64,000 nt of DNA from Lachnospiraceae bacterium (lineage in GTDB: Bacteria; Bacillota; Clostridia; Lachnospirales; Lachnospiraceae): positions 22,182-86,181 of the forward strand of contig JAFWRC010000139.1 in NCBI GenBank assembly GCA_017508825.1, in the 5' to 3' direction. The position numbers and the translations under genes were made by a program. Below the pieces are notes generated by a model. That model was not told the origin of the DNA. It was given only the letters and a program-made list of their open reading frames with translations, and made no database searches. Below are positions 18,643 to 27,525 of the stretch, in pieces (positions within the stretch are counted from its first letter, which is position 1; the number at the start of each line of letters is the position of its first letter).

Positions 18643-19857
18643 TTATCCGAGTTTGATCTGCTGGAAGATATGTCCCATTCGCTTCTGCTTGGTCTCCAGA
18701 TAAAACTCATCGTACTTTCCGGGTTCGATCTCGATGGGCACACGTTCCTTGATCTTAAAATTAAAGCCCTCCAATCCGTAGATCTTCTCCGGATTGTTGG
18801 TCAGAAGCCGCAGGGATTTTACGCCCAGATTCTGCAGGATCTGCGCCCCGTTCCAGTATTCGCGCAGGTCCGGTGCAAAGCCCAGTTTGATATTGGCATC
18901 CACCGTATCAAAGCCTTTCTCCTGCAGTTCGTATGCCTTCAATTTATTGATCAGACCAATCCCCCGACCTTCCTGCCGCATATACAGGATGATGCCCCGG
19001 CCTTCTTTCTGTACCATCTCCATCGCCTTGGCCAGCTGGGGCCCGCAGTCGCATCTGGCCGATCCGAATACATCTCCGGTCAGACACTCCGAATGCACAC
19101 GGCACAAGATGTCCTCGCCGTCTCCGATCTCTCCGCAGATCAGCGCCACATGATGCTCTCCGCTGATATCGTTGACATAGCCGTTGATCCGGAACTCTCC
19201 GTGGGAAGTCGGCAGTTTGGCCGAAGCTTCCAGGATCATATGGTTCTCATAACGACGCAGGTAATCCTGCAGTTCCTGTATTGTGATGAACACAAGGTTG
19301 TGTTCCTTTGCCATTGCCTGCAGTTCTTCGGTACGCATCATGGTACCGTCCTCGCGCATGATCTCGCAGCACAGGCCGCACTCGGTCAGCCCCGCCAGGC
19401 GGCACAGATCCACCGTTGCTTCCGTGTGTCCGTTGCGTACCAGCACACCGCCGTGTCTTGCCGTCAGCGGAAATACATGCCCCGGCCGGCGCAGATCCGA
19501 CGGTCTGGTGTTTTTATCACAAAGCTTCCGGCAGGTAAAACCACGCTCTTCCGCACTGATGCCCGTAGTCGTATCGATGTGATCGACGGAGACCGTAAAA
19601 GCCGTGCAGTGATTGTCCGTATTCTCCGATACCATCTGCGGAAGGTTCAAACGGTCTGCGATCTCCTTGGACATGGGGGTGCAGATCAGCCCCTTGCCGT
19701 AAGTCGCCATAAAGTTTACGTTTTCCTTGGTCGCAAACTCTGCCGCACAGATCAGATCGCCCTCGTTCTCCCGATCCGGATCATCGGTGCACATGATCAG
19801 TTTCCCATTGCGCAGTGCTTCCAATGCCTCCGGGATCGTGTTGTACTGAAATGCCAT
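18643..19857 (-). CDS. ribBA: Bifunctional DHBP synthase / GTP cyclohydrolase II
   Basis: Residues 1 to about 200 form RibB, making dihydroxybutanone phosphate from ribulose 5-phosphate ([11 protein letters not shown] near the N-terminus, [16 protein letters not shown]). Residues about 205-404 form RibA, opening GTP; the zinc cysteines are in [18 protein letters not shown], followed by [11 protein letters not shown] and LLTNNPEKI. Both halves look catalytically complete. It lies between ribE and ribH in the FMN-riboswitch operon. Confidence 0.96.
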   Translation of the reverse strand: MAFQYNTIPEALEALRNGKLIMCTDDPDRENEGDLICAAEFATKENVNFMATYGKGLICTPMSKEIADRLNLPQMVSENTDNHCTAFTVSVDHIDTTTGISAEERGFTCRKLCDKNTRPSDLRRPGHVFPLTARHGGVLVRNGHTEATVDLCRLAGLTECGLCCEIMREDGTMMRTEELQAMAKEHNLVFITIQELQDYLRRYENHMILEASAKLPTSHGEFRINGYVNDISGEHHVALICGEIGDGEDILCRVHSECLTGDVFGSARCDCGPQLAKAMEMVQKEGRGIILYMRQEGRGIGLINKLKAYELQEKGFDTVDANIKLGFAPDLREYWNGAQILQNLGVKSLRLLTNNPEKIYGLEGFNFKIKERVPIEIEPGKYDEFYLETKQKRMGHIFQQIKLG

Positions 19858-19879
19858 TTTATCGTTCCTCCAACATTAT

Positions 19880-20521
19880 TTAAATAAATCCGTGTTCCGC
19901 CAGAAAATCCGCCGTGATGCCGCCGTTCCCCGTACTCTTTCCCAGCAGCCGCTGCACGTATTTTCCGATGATATCATTCTCCAGGTTCACTTTATCCCCC
20001 GACTTCTTTTTCAAAAGCGTCGTCTGCGCTCCCGTGTGCGGTATGATCGACACCTCAAAATGATCGCTTGCCAGTGTCGCTACCGTCAGGCTGATACCGT
20101 CAATGGTGATCGATCCCTTTTCCACAATAAGGCCCAGGATCTCTTCCTTTGTCCGAATACGTACCCACACGGCATTACCTTCGTTCCGAAGCGAGACGAT
20201 ATCTCCGGTACCGTCGATGTGCCCCGATACGATGTGCCCGCCGAAACGTCCATCCGCTGCCATCGCCCGTTCCAGATTCACTTTGTCCCCGGATCGCAGC
20301 ATTCCGAGATTACTGCGCCGCAGTGTCTCCGGCATCACATCTGCCGTAAAACCGTCATCGTACAATCCCGTCACGGTCAGGCACACACCGTTTACCGCAA
20401 TGGAATCACCAAGCTTAGTCCCTTCCAGTACACAGGATGCATTGATCTTGATCTCTCCCGACGTGCCGCCCTGCAATACTCTTGCAACGCTCCCCGTCTC
20501 TTCTATGATCCCTGTAAACAT
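19880..20521 (-). CDS. ribE: Riboflavin synthase alpha subunit
   Basis: The enzyme dismutates two lumazines to riboflavin. The 213-residue protein shows the internal duplication of the family: MFTGIIEETGSV with NGVCLTV in the first half, and HIVSGHIDGTG with IDGISLTV in the second. Length is normal. It starts three bases after ribD and precedes ribBA by about 20 bases. Confidence 0.96.
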   Translation of the reverse strand: MFTGIIEETGSVARVLQGGTSGEIKINASCVLEGTKLGDSIAVNGVCLTVTGLYDDGFTADVMPETLRRSNLGMLRSGDKVNLERAMAADGRFGGHIVSGHIDGTGDIVSLRNEGNAVWVRIRTKEEILGLIVEKGSITIDGISLTVATLASDHFEVSIIPHTGAQTTLLKKKSGDKVNLENDIIGKYVQRLLGKSTGNGGITADFLAEHGFI

Positions 20522-20524
20522 TTT

Positions 20525-21676
20525 TTATTTCCTCTCATACTCTAACCAGACATCTTCGCCGAGTTGATGCAGGGCCGTCAGGTGCAATTGCATCGAATCC
20601 GATACTTTTGCAAATCCGCCGCCTTCCACCGGTGTCTTGGCATCGCTGCCGCCGAAGATCTTCGGTCCGATATAGGCACTTACTTTTTGCACGATCCCGG
20701 CCCGGACGGCTGCTTCGTGAATGGTGCCGCCGCCTTCGATATAGACGCTTGCGATCTTGTTCTCGCCAAGGTAGTCCATCAACTTGGTCAGGCTGACTTC
20801 TCCGTCCTCTCCGGGAAGCGAGATCACTTCCGCACCGGCTTCCATCAGTTTTTGCTTCTTATCTTCCGCCGCTTCGGCACATGCAAGGATGGTTCTGTAC
20901 TCGTGTGCCGTTCGGATAAGATTGCTCTCCGGCGGTATGCACAGGTGTGCATCCACGACCACGCGGATCGGCTGATGCACCGGATCCGGCAATGTCACAT
21001 CATAGCCTTCCAAAAATCCGCCCGGCTTTTCTTCCGAATCGATCCTTGCATTCAGCATCGGATCATCTGCCAACACCGTGCCGATTCCCGCCAGGATGGC
21101 TGCGTAGCGGCTGCGCTCCAAGTGCACATTCTTCCGTGCCGCCTCGCCCGTGATCCACTTGGAATCACCGGTCTTCGTTGCGATCTTTCCGTCAGCCGTC
21201 ATCGCATATTTCATCACCACATAGGGCTTTCCCGTTGAGATAAAATGAAAGAACTCGGGATTTAGTTTGTCACACTCTTCCCGCAGAAAATCCTCTACCA
21301 CCTCGATGCCATTCTCTCTTAAGAAGGCCGCTCCCTTTCCGGAGACCAGCGGATTGGGATCCCGTGATCCGACATACACCCTGGAGATCCCGTGCTCCAC
21401 CACCGCCAGTGTGCACGGCGGCTGCTTTCCGTAATGGCAGCATGGTTCAAGTGTCACATACATTTCAGCACCATTTGCATCTTCCGTGAGATGTGCAAAT
21501 GCATCGCGCTCCGCGTGGAGTTCACCGCACCTTCGGTGAAAACCTTCCCCGATGATCCTGCCGTCTTTTACGATCACGGCGCCCACCATCGGATTGGGGC
21601 TTGCATATCCCATACCGCCCCACGCCAGCTCGATCGCTCGACGCATATAGTTTTTTCTCTCATCCGTTACATTCAT
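20525..21676 (-). CDS. ribD: Bifunctional pyrimidine deaminase/reductase
   Basis: RibD deaminates and then reduces the pyrimidine from GTP cyclohydrolase II. The 383-residue protein has the zinc deaminase motif LHAERDAFAH and PCCHYGKQPPC in its first 150 residues, then a reductase half with MKYAMTADGKIAT, the catalytic-site segment SKWITG and IEGGGTIHEAAV. The open frame runs 61 codons further upstream through the riboswitch terminator and 3' riboswitch region, so that extension is rejected. The ATG used is preceded only by a weak GATGAG. Confidence 0.95.
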   Translation of the reverse strand: MNVTDERKNYMRRAIELAWGGMGYASPNPMVGAVIVKDGRIIGEGFHRRCGELHAERDAFAHLTEDANGAEMYVTLEPCCHYGKQPPCTLAVVEHGISRVYVGSRDPNPLVSGKGAAFLRENGIEVVEDFLREECDKLNPEFFHFISTGKPYVVMKYAMTADGKIATKTGDSKWITGEAARKNVHLERSRYAAILAGIGTVLADDPMLNARIDSEEKPGGFLEGYDVTLPDPVHQPIRVVVDAHLCIPPESNLIRTAHEYRTILACAEAAEDKKQKLMEAGAEVISLPGEDGEVSLTKLMDYLGENKIASVYIEGGGTIHEAAVRAGIVQKVSAYIGPKIFGGSDAKTPVEGGGFAKVSDSMQLHLTALHQLGEDVWLEYERK

Positions 21677-21727
21677 AATCTCATCATATAAAAATAGCGT
21701 TCCGCTTGCGCATCCCCCGGAGGGTTT

Positions 21728-21765
21728 TACTATATAGGAATTGCAAAGCAATTTCCTATATAGTA
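21728..21765. repeat. Palindromic repeat in the ribD leader
   Basis: A near-perfect inverted repeat (17/18-base arms, one bulged base, three-base loop TTT/AAA) lies between the riboswitch terminator and ribD. Its core, TGCAAAGCAATTTCCTAT, recurs at 31578-31595, so it is probably a dispersed palindromic element rather than part of the switch. Confidence 0.65.
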
Positions 21766-21792
21766 AAAATCGCCCCGAAATACATCGGGGCG
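21765..21792 (-). terminator. Riboswitch expression-platform terminator
   Basis: On the minus strand CGCCCCGA and TTCGGGGCG form a strong hairpin followed by ATTTTTA. It lies about 22 bases after the FMN aptamer and some 90 bases before ribD, as expected for transcription attenuation when FMN is bound. Confidence 0.8.
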
Positions 21793-21814
21793 GATACATC
21801 AAAAAATCTTTTCT

Positions 21815-21932
21815 GTCTCTTCTTCCATCCAGACTATACTGTCGGCCCCGGAATTTCACCGGATCATGCGAATCGTGTCATCGCTCGCGGGCTGTACCGC
21901 CGGTGGGGAATCTCACCCCGCCCTGAAGATCA
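21815..21932 (-). ncRNA. FMN riboswitch (RFN element)
   Basis: The minus strand shows the conserved RFN segments in order: GATCTTCAGGGCGGGGTGA, ATTCCC.ACCGGCGGTA, AGCCCGCGAGC, GGTGAAATTCCGG, GCCGACAGT and AGTCTGGATGGAAGAAGA. It precedes ribD and is followed by an intrinsic terminator, so high FMN should stop transcription of the rib operon. Confidence 0.96.
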
Positions 21933-21962
21933 TTCTCTGTTACTATTCACTTTTCGTGCTAT

Positions 21963-21991
21963 ATCATAGCACCGATCCATCATTTCGTCAA
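21963..21991 (-). promoter_or_regulatory. Promoter of the rib operon
   Basis: TTGACG and TATGAT with a 17-base spacer on the minus strand, directly upstream of the FMN aptamer. Confidence 0.7.
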
Positions 21992-22001
21992 ATTTTCACC
22001 T

Positions 22002-22703
22002 TCATACCGGAACATAGTTTTTCATCGATACCGATGATTTATACATTAGGATCAGCTCCCAGATTTCAAGAGCAAAGGCACCGATCACAACGATCAGCAA
22101 TACCGGCAGCACGAGAAGATTGACAAAAGGAACAAACATCACGATAATGCTTACTCCAAGCACGATCAGCATCTTGATATTCATGTTTTTAAATTTCTCC
22201 CAATCACAAGCCAGTATGGAATCTACGGAATTAGCCACTGAGAACCCACGAAGGCTCATTTTCATACCATCCGCGAAACACATTACATACAGGATACCGA
22301 ACGCAGCAGCGATCAGGCTGAGTACATTAGCACCGGTATAATCATACGCAAAAGTGATCAGTGCATCTATGATCGTGAATAAACCTGCCGAACTGAACTC
22401 GCTCATATATTTTCCCATTCGCATAGTCAATATGCCGTATACAATTCCGATTCCGAGTGTTATCAGTTCAAAAGTCAGCACAGTTACTTTTGCTGATGTG
22501 ATAACAGTCTCAACATCCGCTCCGATCAAGGCTAAAACAGCTGCCGAGTTGGCGACAAAAACCATAAGCAGTATATTCAGCACACTGGAAATGATCTTCA
22601 GAATAAACAGGAGTTTTAACCTGTCCCCCATATCGTTACAACGGTTGAACTGCTCCTGTTTCATCCTGGCTTCCCTTTCATTCGGGCTTGCAAATCCTTC
22701 CAT
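22002..22703 (-). CDS. Multi-pass membrane protein, function unknown
   Basis: The 233-residue protein begins with a hydrophilic stretch of about 30 residues containing MKQEQFNRCNDMGDR, followed by five or six hydrophobic helices and a short charged end. No transport or catalytic motif is evident and I do not recognise the family. The ATG used has GGAGAG seven bases upstream; eleven extra upstream codons have no site. It lies between the rib operon promoter and RidA cassette copy 2. Confidence 0.75.
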   Translation of the reverse strand: MEGFASPNEREARMKQEQFNRCNDMGDRLKLLFILKIISSVLNILLMVFVANSAAVLALIGADVETVITSAKVTVLTFELITLGIGIVYGILTMRMGKYMSEFSSAGLFTIIDALITFAYDYTGANVLSLIAAAFGILYVMCFADGMKMSLRGFSVANSVDSILACDWEKFKNMNIKMLIVLGVSIIVMFVPFVNLLVLPVLLIVVIGAFALEIWELILMYKSSVSMKNYVPV

Positions 22704-22843
22704 TTTTCTCTCTCCTTTCGGTATTGAACACTGCATCCGTCTCGCAGATAACGCCTGTTATAGCATATTATAATCATCCCTGCATAAGGATGTCTATGTA
22801 CCGGAGTTTACAGTATTGCTACTCTTGCGTTCCTTTTTTATCA

Positions 22844-22870
22844 GAAAAGCCACGCATTTACTGCGTGGCT
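22844..22870 (-). terminator. Terminator after RidA copy 2
   Basis: AGCCACGCA and TGCGTGGCT pair perfectly around a five-base loop; on the minus strand the stem is followed by TTTTC. It lies about 30 bases past the ridA copy 2 stop. Confidence 0.75.
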
Positions 22871-22899
22871 CGTCAAAAATGATCGTGTTTTGTTATTTC

Positions 22900-23277
22900 T
22901 TATCCAAGGTATGCGATAACCTCTACCTCACATAAAACACCCTTCGGCAGGCTCTTTACTGCAACACAGCTTCTTGCCGGTTTCTCGGTGAAGTATTTCT
23001 CATATACCGCATTGAATGCCGCAAAATCTGCCATATCTGCCAAAAAGCAGGTGGTCTTTACTACGTGTGCATAGTCGGTACCTGCAGCCTTCAGGATCTC
23101 ACCTACATTCTTGATCGCCTGCTCTGCCTGGGCCTCGATGCCCTCCGCCTCTACATTACCGGTTGCCGGATTGATGGGAATCTGCCCGGATGCATACAGG
23201 GTATCTCCTGCCACCTTCGCCTGGGAATACGGTCCGATCGCTGCCGGTGCCTTGTCTGTCGCAATTGTTTTGATCAT
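22900..23277 (-). CDS. ridA: RidA-family enamine/imine deaminase (copy 2)
   Basis: The 125-residue product is the near twin of the protein at 16735-17112; the differences are Ser6Ala, Ile22Val, Ser71His and one Gly-to-Ala in LADMADF. All family landmarks are present, including the EKPARSCV arginine and the C-terminal CEVEV. GAGGAGGAAC precedes the start. It follows the second 78-residue gene by about 40 bases and is closed by its own terminator. Many synonymous differences from copy 1 indicate a duplication that is not recent but is held under strong protein-level constraint. Confidence 0.93.
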   Translation of the reverse strand: MIKTIATDKAPAAIGPYSQAKVAGDTLYASGQIPINPATGNVEAEGIEAQAEQAIKNVGEILKAAGTDYAHVVKTTCFLADMADFAAFNAVYEKYFTEKPARSCVAVKSLPKGVLCEVEVIAYLG

Positions 23278-23314
23278 AGTTTTAGTTCCTCCTCTGTCTC
23301 TTTATTGGTATCTT

Positions 23315-23551
23315 TTAGTTTCCGTCATCAAAACGTACAGTCACATAAAACCCTCGCGGGGTCTCCTCCACCTTTTCTACTTCGCCCTCGGTAACATACA
23401 GCCGGTCCTTCAATTTAAAATTGGCCGACATTGCCAGCGAAGGATCGATCACATAGTAGTAACTGCCCGGAAGCAGACCTTCCGTGACCGTAACTTTCTG
23501 CCCGGCTTCCAGAAGTCCCGGACGTTCCATTTTAAAATCCATTGTTCGCAT
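23315..23551 (-). CDS. 78-residue conserved protein paired with RidA (copy 2)
   Basis: This is the second copy of the small beta-rich protein at 17203-17439, differing at three positions (Val to Glu, Gln to Arg and the last residue Lys to Asn). An in-frame TTG lies two codons upstream, but the ATG gives exactly the same length as copy 1 and has AAGGAG ten bases before it. It is the first gene of a two-gene transcript with ridA. No known domain is recognised. Confidence 0.75.
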   Translation of the reverse strand: MRTMDFKMERPGLLEAGQKVTVTEGLLPGSYYYVIDPSLAMSANFKLKDRLYVTEGEVEKVEETPRGFYVTVRFDDGN

Positions 23552-23578
23552 AAGCAAGTCTCTCCTTCTCGCACTATT

Positions 23579-23607
23579 ATATTACCCGAAAGTGCGGAAT
23601 TTTTCAA
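23579..23607 (-). promoter_or_regulatory. Promoter of RidA cassette copy 2
   Basis: TTGAAA and TAATAT with a 17-base spacer on the minus strand, about 28 bases upstream of the 78-residue gene. Confidence 0.6.
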
Positions 23608-23653
23608 ATTGTTTCAACCAGCCTGAATAGCAGCGCAAAAGTACCTTCATTCT

Positions 23654-24489
23654 CTACCGCTTCTGATCACGCGAAGCCAACATTTTCGAAAAGTCTATCT
23701 CGTTTCTTTTTCTTCCGTCAATGATATGAGACGCGTCGATAGATTCGTATCGGCCATCAAAAGTACTCAGATCCAGAATACCTTGCTCCCGAAATTTCCC
23801 GGCAACCTCGTCCACAATCAAAGCCGGCACGGTAAACGACCTTTTACCTGCCTGTTCTTCCACAGGAATGACCGATTCCGGATCTCCGAACCGTGTTCCC
23901 GTAAATTCTATGATACATTCCCCTTCGCTTTCCCTAAACGCTATCTCAATATTCTCCTCTCCGTATGAGTCGGCAAAATTCCGGATATCTTCCGATATAA
24001 GGCATAAACATCTTAACCACGAAAGATCTCTCGCTGCTTCCGCATACAGATCTCCCAGTTTTCTGACTTCCGAACCACCTTCTTTATACAGATTATAATT
24101 GGCTATCATACCGAAGAAATGATAATACTCCGGAACACACCACAAATGATCCTTATGATCCGTTCGATCCTCCCATAGTATCATGTTTCTTTCTGAACCC
24201 TGATATATCGGAATGATATCCGTGCTTAACCAATTCCAATACAGACTACACCAGATAATAAACCAAATAAATACATGGACTATGCTTCCTCCGCGACCTA
24301 TGCTATTCACAAGGAAGAGGATGCAGATCGGAAAACTGAAAAGCATTGTGTTCCGCCGTGGACACACCCCCATTTACTGTATTGAAATATATTATCAAAA
24401 AACAGCTTATCCCGCGTATCCAGAACAAAATCCAGTGCCTCAGTCACCTCGTTGCTGTCATATTTTGAATAAATGATCTCTCCCTTCAT
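23654..24489 (-). pseudogene. Frameshifted member of an unrecognised membrane-protein family
   Basis: Two overlapping open frames together match the intact relatives at 26477-27421 and 35622-36947. The first (24489 down to 24307) encodes the N-terminal motif IIYSKYDSNEVTEALDFVLDTRD; the second (24373 down to 23654) encodes the membrane part and the C-terminal part with ILWEDRTDHKDHLW and AARDLSWLRCLCLISEDIR. They are offset by one base around a run of five G at 24367-24371 (minus strand), so one lost G would explain the break. A -1 ribosomal frameshift or a sequencing error is possible. This copy also lacks part of the linker before the membrane segments. Confidence 0.7.
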
Positions 24490-24596
24490 CTGACCCCATT
24501 CCTTTTTTCGTATCAACTACACTCACATTGTATCGCAAAGAAATCACTGCTTCAACCACTCCGGTATTTCATTTCGGCAATCTCGAGTCATAATAT

Positions 24597-24642
24597 AAAA
24601 GTACCTGCCAACGGAGGATTTCTCTTTCCGGTGGCAGGTACT
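24597..24642 (-). terminator. Terminator after the secreted CBM protein gene
   Basis: AGTACCTGCCA and TGGCAGGTACT form a long stem, extended by CCGGA/TCCTCCG-like pairs, followed on the minus strand by TTTTAT. It lies about 25 bases past the stop of the gene at 24665. Confidence 0.75.
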
Positions 24643-24664
24643 GTTCTGAGTCTTCGCTATGTTG

Positions 24665-25819
24665 TTATTTCACTACTGTTACCGTACCTGCGATATCCAG
24701 ATTCGGATTATACTCTCCCGTTGCAAACGGATCAACCGGCTGAAGATCCGTAATATGTACGCGAATGTTTCCGCTTCCGGAATACGGCAAATCTGCTGCA
24801 GAATCAGTAACTACGGTAAGTCTGCCCAATTCATCGGTCCAAACAAGGATCTGGTCTTTCTGCAGCTTAAGCATATAGTCTCCATACAGATCCTGTTCTT
24901 TTTCACAGAACATCCGGATCTGCAACTGCTTTGCCTTCTCCAGACGTCCGCGCAGGGAATTCAGTTCCTCGCAATATGTAATATAGCGTTCCACCTGTTC
25001 ACCACGATAGGTACCGCTGATGCGATACACAGATCCTCTCAGCATCTCTTCTTCCGAAGTAAATGAACCGGGCATTTTGTTGCGGTCCATATTGATCGCT
25101 ACGATCAGATCCGTACAGCTATTGCCGTTGCCAAACGGGCAGATCGTGGTCCATTCGGTATACCGGTTTCCGTCTGCCACTTCCGCTACCTGCACCAGTT
25201 CATCAATAGAATTCACAATATCCTGATAATACGGATTATCCTCTGTGATCCCCAGCCCATATCCTGTAGTGATCGTTCCGGATACCGCCGGAATCTCTGT
25301 TTTGATCTCTGCTTCCGGAGTCTGCTCGGTTTCTGTTTCTACCTTCGGAGCCTGTTCCGTTTCCGTACCGGTCTCTGCCCCCTCCTTACCGGCATAGAGT
25401 AATTCAGCCTTTACATCTGCAAAGTCGTGATCATTTCCTTCGCCGATATAACCGATAGAAATCCTCTGCCCGGCTGCGATCACACTATTATAATTGGCTG
25501 CTTCTACCGTATACTGATACGAATCGCCTGTCGCAATCGTTTCCGTAATGGTTCCGTTCCAAAGATTCGTAATCTTGTCTGTTGTGCTGAAGGTAATCTT
25601 CCAGCCTTCTGTTTCCGTGCCGGTCAGATTGGTCAGAACGATTTCTGCACAGCAACCGCCGTACCAGGAACTGGATACATTCTGCTCAACGGAATAATCA
25701 ACTGTTTCCCCTTCTGCATGTGCGTAAAGTGCTGCTCCGGTTGCAAACTGTCCGGAAAGCACTACACCGGACAATAATGCTGTTAGTTTACGTGTTACTT
25801 TTCTCGCTTCGTTTTTCAT
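24665..25819 (-). CDS. Secreted protein with CBM2-like carbohydrate-binding module
   Basis: The 384-residue product has a signal peptide (about residues 1-36, ending AHA). Residues about 40-145 look like a CBM2-type beta sandwich: VLTNLTGTETEGWKITF, ITNLWNGTI, YTVEAANYNSVIAAGQ and SIGYIGEG, a pattern typical of cellulose-binding modules. A Glu/Thr-rich linker (about 150-185) follows. The C-terminal 200 residues match nothing I recognise and contain paired cysteines and a helical LRGRLEKAKQLQIRMF segment. No glycoside hydrolase domain is visible, so it may bind polysaccharide or wall rather than cut it. Confidence 0.75.
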   Translation of the reverse strand: MKNEARKVTRKLTALLSGVVLSGQFATGAALYAHAEGETVDYSVEQNVSSSWYGGCCAEIVLTNLTGTETEGWKITFSTTDKITNLWNGTITETIATGDSYQYTVEAANYNSVIAAGQRISIGYIGEGNDHDFADVKAELLYAGKEGAETGTETEQAPKVETETEQTPEAEIKTEIPAVSGTITTGYGLGITEDNPYYQDIVNSIDELVQVAEVADGNRYTEWTTICPFGNGNSCTDLIVAINMDRNKMPGSFTSEEEMLRGSVYRISGTYRGEQVERYITYCEELNSLRGRLEKAKQLQIRMFCEKEQDLYGDYMLKLQKDQILVWTDELGRLTVVTDSAADLPYSGSGNIRVHITDLQPVDPFATGEYNPNLDIAGTVTVVK

Positions 25820-26012
25820 TAGATATTCTCCCCTCTGAAATTAGATGGTTTTCAGTTTCTGTAACGATACGTTTCTCAAATGCCGTTTTTACGGGTTACC
25901 CAATTTTTTCATCCTGTTTTCCGTTACAGCGAATATTCTACTAAATATGAGAACATATTTCCTCCAATCCGATCTGTCACTTTTGCTACCCTAAGTAGCA
26001 TGGCCGTGTTTT

Positions 26013-26168
26013 TTATTCCTTTCTTCCAGTAAGATCAGTATGCCTGAAACCATTGCTTCCAAAATTAAGCACTCCCATAACGGCAAGTTCGACGGTTTCA
26101 CTGCTCACATCCACCTCAAACCAATCCTTAAGTGCTTCAAGAACGGTTCTTGCGATCCGTTTTTTCAT
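26013..26168 (-). CDS. Possible 51-residue protein
   Basis: An open frame on the minus strand starts MKKRIARTVLEALKDWFEV and ends RHTDLTGRKE. An AAGGAG lies about 38 bases upstream, too far for this ATG; an in-frame TTG and GTG lie between them. No homology is recognised. It sits in the otherwise gene-poor interval 25820-26476. Confidence 0.25.
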   Translation of the reverse strand: MKKRIARTVLEALKDWFEVDVSSETVELAVMGVLNFGSNGFRHTDLTGRKE

Positions 26169-26235
26169 CTGTGTCACTGTTTCTGACAACCACTATTACT
26201 ATTCTCCTTTTGTTTCCTGTTTCGAGTATATGATA

Positions 26236-26387
26236 TCATTCTTCATCAGTTTTCCTCTGATTTTCCTTCTTAACAATAATACCGCTATCCCTGATTCTTT
26301 CATATCGCCGGTCATGGATAGTAAGATCCAAAATTCCGAAATTATGATACCTCTTTACCATCTTCTCTCCGATGACAAATGGCAACT
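26236..26387 (-). pseudogene. Orphan 3' remnant of the unrecognised membrane-protein family
   Basis: The minus strand encodes about 50 residues beginning LPFVIGEKMVKRY and continuing FGILDLTIHDRRYE and SGII, ending DEE. This matches the C-terminal 40 or so residues of the intact gene that ends 90 bases upstream (PFVIGEKLVQKY, GIFDLSIYD, YEEI, SGII). No family sequence is recognisable 5' of this point, so it is the tail of a deleted or rearranged copy. Confidence 0.65.
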
Positions 26388-26476
26388 CGTCTTCTTTTTT
26401 ATCTGTTTTACCTGTTTCATATTTGTCTAAACATACGTTATTTTCCTTTGTTACAGTTCTGCTTTACAATGTATTA

Positions 26477-27421
26477 TTATTCTTCCGTCTCACCAATGAT
26501 ACCGGATGCCACGATCTCTTCGTAACACTCATCATAAATACTCAGATCAAAAATACCGGTCTTTCGATACTTCTGTACCAGTTTCTCTCCGATCACAAAG
26601 GGAACCGTATAAGATTTCATAACCACTTGTTCCTTCACCGGAATGATCGCATCCGGCATGTCCTCTTTGCTTGTTTTAAAAAGGATCGTATAGTTTCCAT
26701 ACCGATCCGTATCATTGCAACCTTCTTCTTCCAGTATCTCGATCTCTATATTCTCCTCATCATATTGATCTGCAAGTGACTGTATACTCTCCGATAGCGT
26801 TCCTAAGCAACGCATCCAGGAAAGATCACGTGCCGCTTCCAGATAACTGTTCTCGAGACTTTTCAATGCAGTATTCTCAATATTACTAGTCTTTCTTTCC
26901 AGTTCCACCTTCCCAAAGAAACCATAAAACACCGGTTCACTTAACAAATGATATTTATGATCCTCCCGGTCTTCCCAGATCAGCATATCTTTTTGTTTTC
27001 CCCAGTATATCTGAATAGCAACCGGTTTGTATATTTTATAGCAGATCCAGGTTATCGGCAGTCCCCAAATAATCTTCCAGGAAAGCTCATACGTACTCCA
27101 AATCGGAATACCCGCCCATTCGAAAGGCCAGGATATCGAAAAATACCAAAACGGAGAAAGAAGTACTACCTCTTTCCAAAAATACTTCGAACGTACTGTT
27201 CTCTTCAGTCGGGACCATCTGGTTTCGCGCCCGCGCAATTCCATTCGCCGATACTCTTCACCTTTGATATAGTTTAACCGGCGCCCCCGAAAAACTGTAT
27301 TAAAAAATAGTCCATCCCGAACATCCAGAATATAATCCAGTGTCTCTGTGATCTTTCGAACATCATACTTAGAATATACGATTTCAAGATGATCTTTTCT
27401 CAAATGATCTCCTGTTTCCAT
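26477..27421 (-). CDS. Unrecognised membrane-protein family, intact member A
   Basis: The 314-residue protein has a conserved soluble N-terminus (EIVYSKYDVRKITETLDYILDVRD), a basic linker and two hydrophobic segments (about residues 95-150). The C-terminal part has MLIWEDREDHKYHLL, EAARDLSWMRCLGTLSESIQSLADQYDEENIEI and a final VIPVKEQ plus SYTVPFVIGEK module. The other members share these blocks. I know of no function. The ATG at the given start has no good binding site; a TTG six codons later has AGGAG five bases before it. It is followed by an orphan copy of its own 3' end. Confidence 0.7.
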   Translation of the reverse strand: METGDHLRKDHLEIVYSKYDVRKITETLDYILDVRDGLFFNTVFRGRRLNYIKGEEYRRMELRGRETRWSRLKRTVRSKYFWKEVVLLSPFWYFSISWPFEWAGIPIWSTYELSWKIIWGLPITWICYKIYKPVAIQIYWGKQKDMLIWEDREDHKYHLLSEPVFYGFFGKVELERKTSNIENTALKSLENSYLEAARDLSWMRCLGTLSESIQSLADQYDEENIEIEILEEEGCNDTDRYGNYTILFKTSKEDMPDAIIPVKEQVVMKSYTVPFVIGEKLVQKYRKTGIFDLSIYDECYEEIVASGIIGETEE

Positions 27422-27525
27422 TATTGTTATCTGCTCTTAACATTCTCATTTTACAATATCACAGCGATTTCTTCTACCAATCTTTTTCGTCATAAGCGCA
27501 ACTTGGAGTTGCAATCAACAGGCAA

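Noticed and set aside
17968-19887. 639-codon plus-strand open frame
   Set aside because: It is antisense to ribH, ribBA and part of the HAD gene, has no binding site, and its composition is that expected of a shadow frame. The long plus-strand frames at 15122-16675 and 42415-44166 were rejected for the same reason.
21677-21859. N-terminal extension of ribD
   Set aside because: It would translate the riboswitch terminator and the end of the FMN aptamer and contains no family sequence.
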